In this document: piece after piece, positions 1 to 11,647 of the stretch
How positions within the stretch are numbered: position 1 is the first letter of the stretch
How the letters are laid out: the number at the start of each line of letters is the position of its first letter
The notes under the pieces: generated by a model
The model's input: the letters and a program-made list of their open reading frames with translations, nothing else
Database searches by the model: none
Told to the model about the DNA's origin: nothing
Made by a program: the position numbers and the translations under genes
Assembly (NCBI GenBank): GCA_002897115.2
Contig: BCIH01000008.1
Coordinates: forward strand, 8,200 to 53,654
Source: Prototheca cutis
Taxonomy: Eukaryota > Chlorophyta > Trebouxiophyceae > Chlorellales > Chlorellaceae
DNA length: 45,455 nt
Reading direction: 5' to 3'

Positions 1-63
1 CCCCCCCCACCACCACCAAATAGACAACAATCAGCACCGTCTCAGTTTGAGGCGTTCGAGCGT

Positions 64-1032
64 TCAACTCGATGCACCCAGACCCAGCCCAAACGCGGCC
101 GCCCTGTGGCGGCCGGACAAGCCCTCACTCGCCGCACCTGTGGTCTGACCACTCCGCCCATGGTTCTCTGGCCGCTCGTCCGCCAGGCTGAGCTGCGCCA
201 GCTGTTCTACTGGATCGGGCTGGCCCGCCGGACCCTGCGACGTCGGCGATCGGGAGCCGGGTCGCCCAGCTGCTGCGGCGCTGCCGCCATCCTCGCCTAC
301 CCGGCTGCCGCTGCTAGACCGCGGTTCTGTCGGCTGCGGCGCCTGCGGCATGCTCCGGGCTGGGGCCCGCATGCGCAGGTCCTCGTATCCGTGGGCGTAT
401 GTGCACGCGCTGCCGCGGTAGCAGTGCCCCGTCTGCATAAACCGGATGCAGAGTCGCGTCTTGTAGAAAGGGCGGCGCTGCTGCTGCCGTGGATCGCCGC
501 CACGAAGATCAGCACCGCCCTGCTCCCAAGCCGCCGCGCCCGACGACCGAGGGCTGGCCAGGTCCTCGCCGCCGGTCCCGGAGCCTGAGTGCGCGGCAGC
601 GGCCGCAACCGCACCGGCACGGGAACTTGCCTCCAGCGCGGCCGCGACCTCGGGAGCCAGGCTGCGCAGCTCGTGCTCGCCGTGCGCATAGGTGCAGTTG
701 TCGCCGTAGGGACAGCGCCCCGCGCGCCAGCGATTGCATACCCGCGTCTTGAAGAAGACGTTTCCCAGTCGCGCGCGGCGGGGGTCGGAGCCGGGGACGC
801 CGGCGGCCAGGCTGGGGCCGGCGCCCGGCGCCATGCCCAGGCCGGGCATCAGGCCGGGGGGCCCTGCCATGCCCAGGCTGTAGGCGTGTGGGCTCAGGAC
901 CACCTGCGGCATCCCCATGCCGTGCACCATCATGGGGTACGGATAAGGCACCATTCCACCCGGCACGTACTGCAGTGGGAACAGGCGCAAGGATGATCGA
1001 GTTGGGGGGGGACCTTTTGACCGATGCGGCAC
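64..1032 (-). CDS. Tandem CCCH zinc-finger protein (TTP/TIS11-like RNA-binding type)
   Basis: One open frame of 322 codons holds two CCCH fingers. Finger 1 is C99-X7-C107-X5-C113-X3-H117 and finger 2 is C195-X8-C204-X5-C210-X3-H214. Each is preceded by an F(F/Y)KTR lead-in and ends in TYAHG, the signature of tandem CCCH proteins that bind AU-rich or related mRNA elements and control mRNA decay or translation. The N-terminus (about 20-90) is rich in Met, Pro and Gly. The spacer and C-terminus are Ala/Ser/Gly-rich and probably disordered. Finger 1 has X7 rather than the usual X8 in its first gap. The start is uncertain: 'CACTGCAG' just before residue 22 could be a splice acceptor with an upstream exon, or Met27 could start. 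The family call is secure; the mRNA target is unknown. Confidence 0.82.
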   Translation of the reverse strand: MPHRSKGPPPTRSSLRLFPLQYVPGGMVPYPYPMMVHGMGMPQVVLSPHAYSLGMAGPPGLMPGLGMAPGAGPSLAAGVPGSDPRRARLGNVFFKTRVCNRWRAGRCPYGDNCTYAHGEHELRSLAPEVAAALEASSRAGAVAAAAAHSGSGTGGEDLASPRSSGAAAWEQGGADLRGGDPRQQQRRPFYKTRLCIRFMQTGHCYRGSACTYAHGYEDLRMRAPARSMPQAPQPTEPRSSSGSRVGEDGGSAAAAGRPGSRSPTSQGPAGQPDPVEQLAQLSLADERPENHGRSGQTTGAASEGLSGRHRAAAFGLGLGASS

Positions 1033-2884
1033 TGCTGGGCGTTGCGGGCCAAGGATCGGGCGGGCAACCGTGCAACGAAAATATATGCAGGCGATTGATT
1101 TGTTCAGCAGCGCGCCTCAGCATCCAAGAACACAGGCCAATGCTGGGCGGTCCCATAGGCAAAATGGAGCATTGGGGGGGGTGACACTGCGCCTCGACCA
1201 ATTGCCAGGCGCCCGGGCAAGCCGGCATGGATTGGCAGCGATACTGCCCGAGGCCCCCCGATATGCGGGGCGGGTGGCAACATCGGAGGTGTCAACGCTG
1301 GTACACCTGCAATGCCCGCCCGTATCAAGCCCAGAAGCTCAAATGCGCTCCCCCGATTAAAATTGCGATGGGCGCGGAGGGAGCACGGCAGGGTTTCTCC
1401 ACTCGGGCTGCCCCTAACCCCGGGTGCGAAGCACCGCGCGATGCGCCACGACTCACCGGAGATCGGTTGCCCTGGGGGTGGCCGTACACGTCCTGCCCCA
1501 TAACAGTCACCGCCGAGACCCACCCTGGGTTCACAACCGGGGGATCAGACCATTCCCGGGCCCCCTGGGCGCCATCCATTGCCCGGCGAATGGCCTCAGC
1601 TCGGGTGTGGTGTGGCTATCCCGGAGGCATGGCAATGTGGCGCTGGGATGTCCCCTCCAGGGACGTCAAGTACTCAGATATGTAAGACCGTCTCGTCCAA
1701 CTGTGTCGGAACTTGTCGAGTGCACAAAATCGCTGCACCCCGGGTCCTCACCGGGAGTACACACCCTTTCATGGTGAATGGAGGACGTCAGCACCCCCTT
1801 CCGTGTCACGTTCTTCCAGTGACACATCGAGACTGATCAGCCCGCCGACACAGCACTGCGCTTGATTCGACTTCACTCGTAATATGAATCGAACACGGCT
1901 CATAATGCTTCATGCACAGTGTCTGAGTTCGCCTCGGTGGACTGGGGGCCGCGCGGGGAGGGTGTCGTCGGAAGTCATGAGAAAGGCGAAGAGTATTCTT
2001 GCTTCGGACGCATCTGACAGCGCATGCATGAGTATAAAAGGGCTCGCAATGTTGCTTGTGGTGAAAGAACACCTGCTTCGGCAAAGAGCACCGCCAATGG
2101 GACTCGCGCGACATCGACCTGAGGCCTTAGGGTTACACCTTACCGGTGCGGCGTCTGTGGGTCGTCAGCCGCTGTATAGCGACACATCTCGACCTTGAAA
2201 TAGCTTGATTGAGCTGGATGCCCGGCTCTGATCTTGCCGTGGCGCCCGAGGGTTCCCCCTTTCCCGGTCTAGGGTTTTTGGGTGGCCCCTCCAACGTGCG
2301 AGGCAAGTGGAAAAGTTCGCTGGGGGTCCGGGCGAACAAGTAAACCGCCAGCGCTGTCCAGTGAGCTACACATATCGGGCACGTAGTGCTCATTATCCTC
2401 TCCCCTGATTTCGACTGCCTATGGAAAGCAGCACAGGGTTGACAGCACGGACACATGACCCGGCCCTGAATTCTTGCCGCGGGCTGGGGACAGCCAGCTG
2501 AACGCCAGTCACTGTGCGGCGCGGGCTACCACTGCACGTCCACAGCATGCATCATATTTCCAAGGCTGCACAGAACCGGGGGGCCTCCATGGCTGTTAGC
2601 TGGCAGCATATTTGGCAGGCAGCACCTGGCCTTTTGTGTGAGAGCCTCGATTCCGCCTAGTGATATTGGTGTGGGGTTCGGGGTGAAGGGACACTGGCCT
2701 TTTCAGATGGCTCAGCTTCCATCACGGGATCATTTTTTGAAGCACAACGGGATCATCAGCTATGCCTGCAGTGCATGGGGTTATGCCGTGCTTCCCAGGC
2801 TCCCAAATTCATGCCACCCATCCCACGTCCTGGCACTGACCGCCCCACGTTGGCCACCCTGCCACAGCCCCGCGCAACACCGGC
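1033..2884. other. Gene-poor spacer left of the membrane-protein array
   Basis: About 1.85 kb in which I found no frame with recognisable protein features; the short frames here look random. It contains the 5' flank of the CCCH gene. A good TATA-box match (TATAAAAG, 2033-2040, plus strand) has no obvious gene behind it. It could be the old promoter of the decayed paralogue that begins near 2.9 kb, or chance. Confidence 0.5.
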
Positions 2885-3735
2885 TGCTACCCTTGCGGGT
2901 CGCTGTCGGCACTTGGGTGCTGGTGGCCTTGTACAGTCCTGGACCTGGCTGGAACGAGATGTTGATGGACCCCGCTGCCGTTGACGGCAGGAAGACCCAC
3001 CCCTGGCAGCCTGGCAAGCCCACTGGACAGTCTCCGGGCCCGCGCTTGGGGGGTTTCCTCGACCACCATGCCAATCCAGGACAGATGGCCCCAATCACAG
3101 CTGGGCATGGTCCAGGTGTCCATGGGACAGTTACTGGTGCAAAAATGGCACACACTTTTTACAATGGAAGGTGGGGAAGCCAGTGGGGGGGGGAGCCGTA
3201 TCTGACCTGTCATTGTTGACGATCTCAGCCAAAGATTCCCCACATTTTGGAACTGCAATTCTTACGCTCTTGCAATTCAATTGTGGAGACACTGGCGATG
3301 ATGCATGTAAGAGCCCACGGCTCCGATGCATCACTGCCCAGTTGGTCGCGGCCTTGGCTGATCTTGCAAAGCTTTCCACGCACCTGGAATCCACGGTATG
3401 GGAAGGGCAGCTCCAAATGGCGCAGAGCAGGATTCCCCACAATGGAGTACAAGGCTGTGGTTTATCGGTGCCATCGAAGCTGTCATTTATAGGCCTATTC
3501 ATGGAAACCCTGGCCAAGAGGGGGCACGGCAGCCCCGCCACCATCAGGAGCGCCGGCCCTGGAGCGCCTGCAGTGCTGCCTGCTCCAGGTCAGGTAAGAG
3601 CTACGGCAATGGAAGGACTCGCTGCCTGCCTTCAGGGCACTGCCGCATTTGCAAGGACCCTCCCAATGGTCTCCAATGCTCAATGGTGCCATTTCATGCG
3701 CTGCCCTCGGTCGTCGCTCCGGTCGTGCACAATGC
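2885..3735 (+). pseudogene. Decayed fourth copy of the ALMT/FUSC-like membrane protein
   Basis: Two blocks match the gene that starts at 4381. Block 1 (about 2899-3160) reads VGTWVLVALYSPGPGW, against GTWLLMIMYSPGPVW in exon 2 of that gene. It is followed by a SQLGM stretch matching its SQLEL segment. Block 2 (about 3330-3700) reads ITAQL..., STVWE, IGLFMETLA and MEGLAACLQGT, against ITAQL, STIWE, LALFVETLV and LEGLAACLRGD. The membrane exon between them is missing, and the blocks lie in different frames with stops. No coding capacity continues past about 3735. The closest relative is the adjacent gene, so this is probably a tandem duplicate that lost most of its length. No convincing first exon was found. 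Confidence 0.75.
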
Positions 3736-4380
3736 CGAGGCATGCAACAGTGCGAGGGCCACACAACTACCAAAGACATGCGTATGTCAAGTGCCTCCAA
3801 ATAGCCTGGACTCTCTGCTCTGGCATTTTGCCACCCACCTGTCCGCGTGAAAACCATGCAAGCCCATGCGTGGGTTCAGTAAGATGCATTCCCCTGAACC
3901 TCTTTTCCGGTTGCACGGGAGAGATGATGTTCCACAGGCTCCTCCAATACAAGGCTTTTGAAACAAACTATGCGTGAGCACCGTCATAAAGAGTGGGGAT
4001 AGTGAATGGGAACCAGGGTTGGATTGGCACCAGGCGGGGATCCAGCTATTGGTGTGGCGGCTGGCTGAGGGTCAAGAAAAGATGCATGCCGGACCCGGAA
4101 CTCCAGCTCCAGCCTTTGTAGGTGTGCACGGATGTGTGGCCCCTGGAAAAATCGGATCAGCGCACTGCAGGCACAGCACTTGTCGAATAATGCTGGCATT
4201 CTTGGACCTAGGAACAAATTTTATGGGGAACTCGTCAGCCACCCGTCCGAGTAGTGGGCCTTTCCAGTCTGGCCGGATGGCCTTGCGCAAGCCCTACGGG
4301 TATGCAGCACTGTCACACACGGAGCACCCATGTGGCGTAATGAAATCCATTGGTGCTGCTGACTTTATTTGACGCACCTC
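3736..4380. other. Spacer between the pseudogene and the first intact array gene
   Basis: About 645 bases with no supported coding exon. It holds the 3' debris of the decayed copy and the promoter region of the gene starting at 4381. No TATA box or other clear element was seen. Confidence 0.4.
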
Positions 4381-7300
4381 ATGCCCGCTTGGTCGCCGTT
4401 CGGGCAGCGAGCTGCTGCCCTCCTTGAGCAGACATGGTTCCGCATGCTGGTCCAGGTCTGATGCGGAGGGTGGGTGTGGCAGGCCATTTTCTGGCCGGCG
4501 GGCCATGGCATCTGCAATGACATGACATGATCTCTACATGACCTTTTGATTACCGGACGTGTCAGTCTCTGAGCAGCGTTCAAACGACCAGGGGCCATCC
4601 TCCGAGCACATAGGAACCCCCCCCTCACACGTGTTCATCACTCCTGACAATCCCCTCCTTTCCTTCCCCTCCACCCCACCGGACCCAGGCTGCTGTGGGC
4701 ACCTGGCTTCTGATGATCATGTACAGCCCTGGCCCCGTGTGGAGCACCCTGTCACTGGACCCCGTCGTCTTCACGCCCGCCATCTCCATCATGCTGCTGG
4801 TGATGATGGCCATGTCCTGGATCCAGATGGGTCTGAGTCAGCTCGAGCTGGGCGTACAGCTCCTGCTGGGCTGCGGTCTGGGCTCGGGCGTGGGCCTCGC
4901 CGTATTGTCGCTCGTCAAGGCCTGCAACGGCGGCTCCATGCAACCTGGCACGCCCAAGGTGGGGCTCGCTCTGCCAGGGCTTCCCCAATCCCCCTGCTGG
5001 CGTCTGCGTCCCTCAGTCATGTGTGTCCGAGGACAACTTGCCTAGAAGTGATTGCGTGTGCCATGCTCAACCCCCTTTTTGCAGGCGGTCGCAGTCGTCG
5101 CACTTGGCTCGGTGTGCGTCTTTGCTGGGTCGGTGCTGCGCTTCCGGTTCCCAGCCTTCCAGCTGCCCATGCTGCTGGCCATGCTGACGTTTGTCATGAT
5201 GGTGGGCGGCACGTACTACCGCGGGTTCAGCACCGCCACGGGCCTGGCCTGGCGCTGGATGATCTACGCCGTGGTCGCTGCAGTGGTGGCCACGGGCGCC
5301 GGGGCCACGGTGCTGCCGGTGCAGGCGGGCTGCCTCGCGCGCGTGGGGCTCGCGGATGCCCTGCAAAACCTAGGCACAGCCTTGCGAGACCTCCTGGACC
5401 TGTTCGCTGAGTCGCGGGCTGCGGCACAGCCTGGAGATTCCGGTGGTGATGCCCCAGGTGAGCACCTCTTTGGCTGCGGGATTGGGGTACAGAAAACGGC
5501 ATCTGTGTATATGTAGATGATGAGGGAGACGAAGGGTTATGCGTATGCATGCACCCCTGTGCATGTGTCACAAAAGTGTGCAGGCAATGACAATTTTCTT
5601 TGTGGGTAAGCGTGGTAATGCTGGGAGCCCTCTGCGGCATCTATCTCCGCCTCGACATGCCACGCCCGGACGTGCCATGGTCACGTTTGTTGCAGGTGCC
5701 AACGACGACCCGCAGCACGAAAGCCAACGGCTCCAGCGCATTACAGCGCAGCTGGATGCGGCATCGGCCGGGCTAGCAAGGTTCCACAAACAGCTGCCCT
5801 CGACCATCTGGGAAGTGGAGCTGTACGCGGCGCAGCACAGGTTCCGCCGCGCGGAGCACAAGGCGGTGGCCCTGCTGGCACAGTCAGCGCTGTCTTCGCT
5901 GGCGCTGTTCGTGGAGACGTTGGTGGCAGGAGGGACGGGCGGTGCAGCGGCCATCCACGCCGCGGTTCCCGGCGCGCCCGGGGCACTGGCCACCCTGAGC
6001 AAAGCCGGCGGTACCGCGCTGGAGGGACTTGCCGCGTGCCTCCGTGGCGACACAAAGGTTGCCGCCGTTCTCCCTGCAGTCACCAGGGCCCAAACAGCCT
6101 TTCACAAACTGTTCGTGATGATGTCTGCTGCCAACGGGGAGGCCGTGGCATCCCAGGGGCCGCAGCTGGACAATGCACCCCGGAAGTCAGGGATGATTGG
6201 CAACGAGCCGCCAGCCACCGGCCCCGCGGGCGCACCATCCAGTCGGCGCCCGGCTGCGCCTGTGACATCGCTGCAGCAGCGTGTTGTGCTGACGTCACTG
6301 CTCGCGTGCCTGCACACGGTGCGCGCACAGCTGCGGCGCCTGGTGCCTGCGGTGGCGGCCGCACGGGGCGCCGACGACCCACATGCCACCGAGACTGCGA
6401 TAGAGTTCTTTGCGTCCGCGCGCCGGAGGCGACGAGCGGCAGGCGCCAATGGCGAGCGGTCCAAGGGCAGGAATCCGGGCCGGAGCGGGCACACATCTGC
6501 GGCGGGCACACCCATGGCCCGAGCAGTCGCGGGGCAGCCAGGTGGACGAGTGTCTCCACGACACCGCACTGCCGGGGAACAGTCCATTGCCCTGCTGCAA
6601 AGCACGCTTGGACTGGACAGCTGGCAGCCCCTCGCATGCCGCAGCCCTGGACGGGCGATCTCCCCAGCAGCGAGCCCAGGGGCTCGGCGGGGCCCCGAGA
6701 GCCCCTGGTCTGCATATGGGCCCACGCCCCGCCGAGGCTCCATGGAGCCCGCACCGCTGGGTTACGTCGGTGGTGGGGGTGGACCGGCCCCGAAGGGCCT
6801 GCCCTCCAGCATCATATTTGGAGCGCTGACAAGCATGGCGAGCATGGGCAGGGGCGGCGATGATGGAACCCGCCCCCCTGCAGGGCAGATGTGGGCACCC
6901 GCTGGCGTGTCCATGGCATTGCCATCTCAGTCCCTGCTGCTTTCACGCTTCTTTGAGGCTGCATCGCCGATGGTACACCCCGTCCAGGTGCACGATGGCA
7001 AGCTCGGACGCTACTCCATGTCCCGTGTATCCGCTGGGCCTGGCACTGCAACTTCTATGCCCCGTGGGCCCCAGCGTGTTGCGAATGGCACCGCTGCCAC
7101 CGGCACCCCCAGGCACAACGGCGCCCCAGGCCAGCTGCCCCGTGTCGATGCACAGGCCGTGCGTGTCCTGCTCGCTGCAGCCGTGCCCCCACGGCTCCCG
7201 CTACCGAAGACGGGCTCACGAGGCTCGTTCGTCAGTCGCCGGCTGGAGGCGCTGCACAGGCACACCGGGATCGCCAAGGGGATGCTCGCGGTGGCAACGC

Positions 7301-10300
7301 AGANAACCGCAGCCTTCATGCTCCTGACGATCCTGCTGGTGGTGCCGGCGGCCGACAGCGGCCTGGGTGGGCACATGCTCTGGGCCCTTTTCATCGTCAT
7401 CGCTATCCAGGACCGCACCGCAGGTGAGGGAGACCAGGCCGTGGCGGCGACTGGGCACGGCAAGATTCCGAAGGCTCATGCTTTGCCCGCTGTTTGTGTC
7501 CAGTGCCTGGAACCCAGGGCCAGGGGTACCATGGGACCCAACCCCACACCAAACACACAACCCTAACCCCATGTGCAGGCTTGTCTATCCGGAGAGGTGT
7601 GCAGCGTCTGGTGGGCACCATCATCGGCCTGGCAGCGGGGCTCGGCCTCATGTACTTTGTGTACCTCGTCAATGGTCTGTCGTACACCAACCGCGCACCA
7701 AAGGCAAGTGTGTTTGGGGTTCGGGACTGGGATGTGTCGGAGGGGAAGGCTCTGACGTATCCAGGAACTATGTGTGTGGGCCAATGCAGCAGGATTCAGC
7801 GATGGCCTGTGGATGATCTGGCAGCAGGCCTCCCCAAGTCCTCCGCATGGTCAGTCAACCCGTCAGGACCATCTCGTCCTCAGAGCCCCCCCCCCCCCCC
7901 CAAACCCATTCCCTCATCACCAAACCTGCAGTTCATCGTCATGTCTCTGCTGCTAGGCCCGATGCAAGGCCTGGTCGTGGGCATTGCGCTGTGCCAGCCG
8001 CTGCAAGAGTACACCTGTCTGACGGCTGGCGTGCTGCTGGCCCTCGGCGCACTGCCTGCCTACCATCTGGACTACACGCTGCCGATCGTGGTGGCCTGGC
8101 GGATTGCAACGGTGTCGGTGGGCATTGCAGTCAACACGGCCGCGGCCACGCTGCTGTGGCCAGTCACCACGCGCTCCACATTTGCGGGGCTGCTGTCGCA
8201 GCTGCTGGAGGGGCTGGCTAGGACGGTGGACCTCGTCTGCCATGCGGCAGGCCTGGATCTGGACGGAGATTGTGCTGACCGCGACGACCCACCTCCTCTA
8301 CAAAAGACGCCAGGCGCTACGGTTGAAGCTACAGCAAATGGGAGGGTATCGCTGACCCACCATGGAACCTGTCTCTCTGGCATGATGCAGCAGTCGGGAG
8401 CATCCCATCTGCCCTCCATGCTGCCAAGCACTCAACCGCCTGAAGCAACTGGAAACAGCGCCGCTTGGACGCACCGCGCACCATTCGGCCGGGCGCCTCC
8501 CAGTGCGAGCAACAGTCCAATGAAGGTGGGCATGGATGTTCCAGCAGAAGCCTTGCCACCTCTGGGCCAGCCGTGCAGTGCACCAGGGTCACCACTGAAG
8601 CTGCCCAGTCCAAAGCGGACACCACCACTGGAGCAGCGCCGGCCGAGACAGGCACCTTCGGAGGGACCTGTTCCCACAGCAGCCCCCTCCTTTGCCACGT
8701 ATGGAATGGAGAAAGGTGCGGACCCAGCAGCCAGCGCCAGCGCAGCCCCTGCAACCACAACCATCGAACCTTCCCCTGCGAGCGAACGCCGGCCTGAGAC
8801 GGCGGCCCCACCACGGCCCCAGGTGCTGCCATCGTTCAACCTGCCGCGCATCCGGACGAGGAAGGAGCTGGCCCCCATCACCTTTGTGAAGGCGGAGGGT
8901 GTTGCACGTGGACATCGTGACAGCACCACTGCCGGATCTTTCGCAGCACCCGCTCCGCTGAAGGAGGACCCAGAGGAGTCCCGTCAAGACGTTAGTTTTG
9001 AGCTGCCGGCCACCGCGGTCCCGGAGGGAACGTTGACAGACATGGAGGAAGGTGCCGGCGCACAGTACGACAACGATGCCAAAAAGGGCGCAACAGCCTT
9101 ATCTAGACCTTCCACAGACAGGGACCGGCCCCCCCGGGCGCCCACCAACCCCGGCCAGCCGCCACGACCCCCCCTGGTGCGCAGGACTTCGGTGCTAGGC
9201 CTCATGCGTGACTCGGTCATGCAGGGCGCTGCAGCGGTGGCATCGACCTTCTCCTTCAAGATTCTGCCTGGTACCCAAGAGGAGGCGGCGCATGGGGGCT
9301 CGGGCCTGTCGGGATGGCCGAGCTTGTTCCGGTCGAACGAGCAGCAGCCTGCGTCCACCGATGGGCCACAGTCAGACAAGGACGATGGTGCCCTGGATGC
9401 CAGTCCTGGGCGAACCCTACCGACTGCTGACAAATCGCAGGGGCCCATGACCGTGGCCGCACGTGAGCCCACGGGCACACATTCTGCAGCACAGGAGCCA
9501 GTGGCAGAGCGCATGGGCTCCATGTACGCGCCCCTGGGACCGGGGCGCCGAGTTCGGGTGCTGGGCGGCGCGTACCTGAAGCTTGTCGGTGCGACCTGGC
9601 CGCTCTGGGACGCAGCGGGCCGTGCCAGGGCACTGGAGCCGGGGCTGCTCATGGAGTGGTACCCTTTCGCCAGGGTCAAGCGGTGCGTGCGTGCACTATG
9701 GGGAAGATTGGAGTCTTGTTTTTCAGTCAAGGATGCCACTGAGCGACGAGATGTGTGTGGAGAGTACTGGACGCACCTTGGATGGATCTCATTGTTGCCA
9801 CACCAGTAGCGGGCAATGACAGTACGTGACTGTTTCACTGAACACCACTGCACCCGCCACCCTAAATGATTCCCCTTCGTGATCGCACTTCACCTGTGTA
9901 CCATCACTGCCACCCTTCACATGCACCGCAGGTTCAACTTTGATGCGGCGTGGCGCGCTCTGCGTCTCTGTCGACACGTGCTGAACGCTGCCACGAGCTT
10001 TGTGGGCGCCATGGACAGCCATGGGCGGTGCGGGCTGGACAGCTTGAGGCCATTCACGGCAGAGGCGGCGAGGACCGCCGTCCAGCTGCGCGACTGTCTG
10101 CGCGGGCTGGGGCTCTTGGCAGCGGGCCGCCTGCCTCCCGAGGACGCTCGGGCACAGGCCAATGCGCTGGATGAGCTGTCCAAGCACCTGTTTGTCTCGG
10201 TGGCACTGCAAGGCCACCATGCGGGCATGCATGGCGGGTCAAAGGCAGCTGCAGCAGTGACGATGCACCAGTCAAGTCCAACCGCGGACTGGACTGGAAG

Positions 10301-10922
10301 GGAAGCAAGCATGACCGCGGCGGCAGCAGATGACGTGGACATGATGCTGGGCCTCGCCTTTCTGTCCACACTGTTCAGCATGGCGCAGGTGGCCCGGCCG
10401 CTGCTGGCGGCGGTGCTGTGGTGCTGCAGGGGGGGCGATGCAGCTGCACAGGATGTGGCGCAGGCTGTGGATGCGAGCGTTGGCACCGATCGGGACGGAG
10501 AGGACCGAGTCGTGGCCGTGTGCAACGACATCATGGCCCGTGCCGTTGCGCTGCGGGCGCCACCAGTGAGTGGAGGGGACGCAGCCGGGGAGGAGAGTGA
10601 CAGCGACAGCGATGTCGCCGAGGACGATGACGACGGCGAGGACGGCGACAGTGACGACAAGGTTGAGCTGGGCCAGGGCAACTTTGTTTCTGCCGCTGGG
10701 CTCAACAAGGTGGGTGGTGACGGGCCTGGTTCCCCAGCGAGCACCACTGCCCCTTGCCTGGCCAAGGACCGCATGGAGCTTCCCCCGGAGATCTCCAGTC
10801 GGAGTCCATTCGACAAGATCGTGGGCGAAACCGCAATGGCCACAACTCAGGACCCTGGTGATATTGAGATGGGGCTGGGGTCCGGTATCTCTGCTTCAGC
10901 TGCCCTAAACCAGGGTGCCTAG
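4381..10922 (+). CDS. Two-module ALMT/FUSC-like membrane protein, array copy 1 (1770 aa)
   Basis: Seven exons: 4381-4455, 4689-4958, 5085-5457, 5696-7423, 7579-7703, 7932-9682, 9932-10922 (5313 nt, in frame throughout). The start exon was found by matching the Q|-ending first exons of the paralogues. Residues about 26-240 form a first hydrophobic module (YSPGPVW, SLDPVV). Residues about 776-940 form a second, with MLWALFIVIA followed by R-GVQRLVGTIIG, the Trp-Ala...Gly-Thr pattern of ALMT and fusaric-acid-resistance (FUSC) proteins. A WE-motif segment (STIWEVELY) follows module 1. The linker (about 380-770) is Pro/Arg/Ser-rich and much longer than in the paralogues. The C-terminus has VCNDIMA and an acidic tail. 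Intron 5 has a GC donor (7704). An N at 7304 obscures one codon. The family implies anion or organic-acid transport or export; the substrate is unknown. Confidence 0.8.
7704..7931 (+). other. GC-AG intron with poly-C tract
   Basis: The donor is AAG|GCAAGT, the usual context for the minor GC donor class. The same intron in both paralogues begins with GT at the identical codon (after Lys, phase 0). A run of about 16 C lies near 7886, upstream of the CTGCAG acceptor. Confidence 0.75.
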
Positions 10923-11647
10923 TCTGATCAAGGGAACCTCCAGCGTGCCTGGGCCTGCTCTCGGCAGCCAGGAGATGCTTTGCACCTGCCAAACAAATCC
11001 AGACCACCAACTCCACCTCTTGACATCAAACTCTCCATGAACGCTGGCTCTGTTCAGCCTGACCGTGCTTGTGATATTTTGTCTCATCTTTGGCTGCCGG
11101 GCCCTGACTCGGGGCACGCCGTTTGGCACCCTGTCGTGGATGGTGCTTTCTCTGTGCAATTACTCAATAAGAAGGTGGTGTAACTGAATTATCCTAGCGC
11201 CTTCTGCGGCTCTAGGTGCATGGGTATGCTGTTTGAGAGGGCGGCCGACGAACGGAGCGAGTTGACCAGAGGGATATCCGCAAAGTCGAAGATCTCATCG
11301 AGTTCCGGCGGGCCGCCGGTGGACAGATCCTCAAAGCACGGCGCCCGTCCTTGCTGCTCAACAATCCGTCCTTTATTGTCGATTTGAGCATTGAGCTTGT
11401 TTTATCGGATGCACGACGCTCGCCGCGAACAAATACCCTGTAATCTGCCTCTGTCCGATTGGGCTGGCTCCGCGGGATGACGTAAAACTGAGTTTGTGTC
11501 GGGAAGCCCCAACTGCTGCACGGGAAACTGCGGCCCTGAACACAGGACGCCGTGCAAGAAGGCGCCATTACAAAGCATAAACAAGGTCGCGTTTGTCACA
11601 GGCCGTCGGCTTGGAGGATAGCGCCCATTAGGGTGGGGTGACCCACC
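10923..11647. other. Spacer between array copies 1 and 2, with polyadenylation-type signal
   Basis: About 725 bases without a supported gene. A TGTAA motif at 11179-11183, the green-algal polyadenylation signal, lies 257 bases after the stop of copy 1 and next to CAATAA. The rest is presumably the promoter of copy 2; no core element was recognised. Confidence 0.45.

Noticed and set aside
509..1228. Minus-strand frame of 239 codons overlapping the CCCH gene
   Set aside because: It is a shadow frame without zinc-finger or other motifs; it shares bases with the true CCCH frame.
2310..2395. tRNA-like sequence on the minus strand (TAGCTCACTGGACAGCGC)
   Set aside because: The D-arm resemblance is good, but I could not form a matching acceptor stem, anticodon stem or T-arm.
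8984..9853. Long minus-strand frame (289 codons) opposite array copy 1
   Set aside because: It is the shadow of a GC-rich coding exon. The plus frame has conserved motifs and correct splice phases; the minus frame has none.
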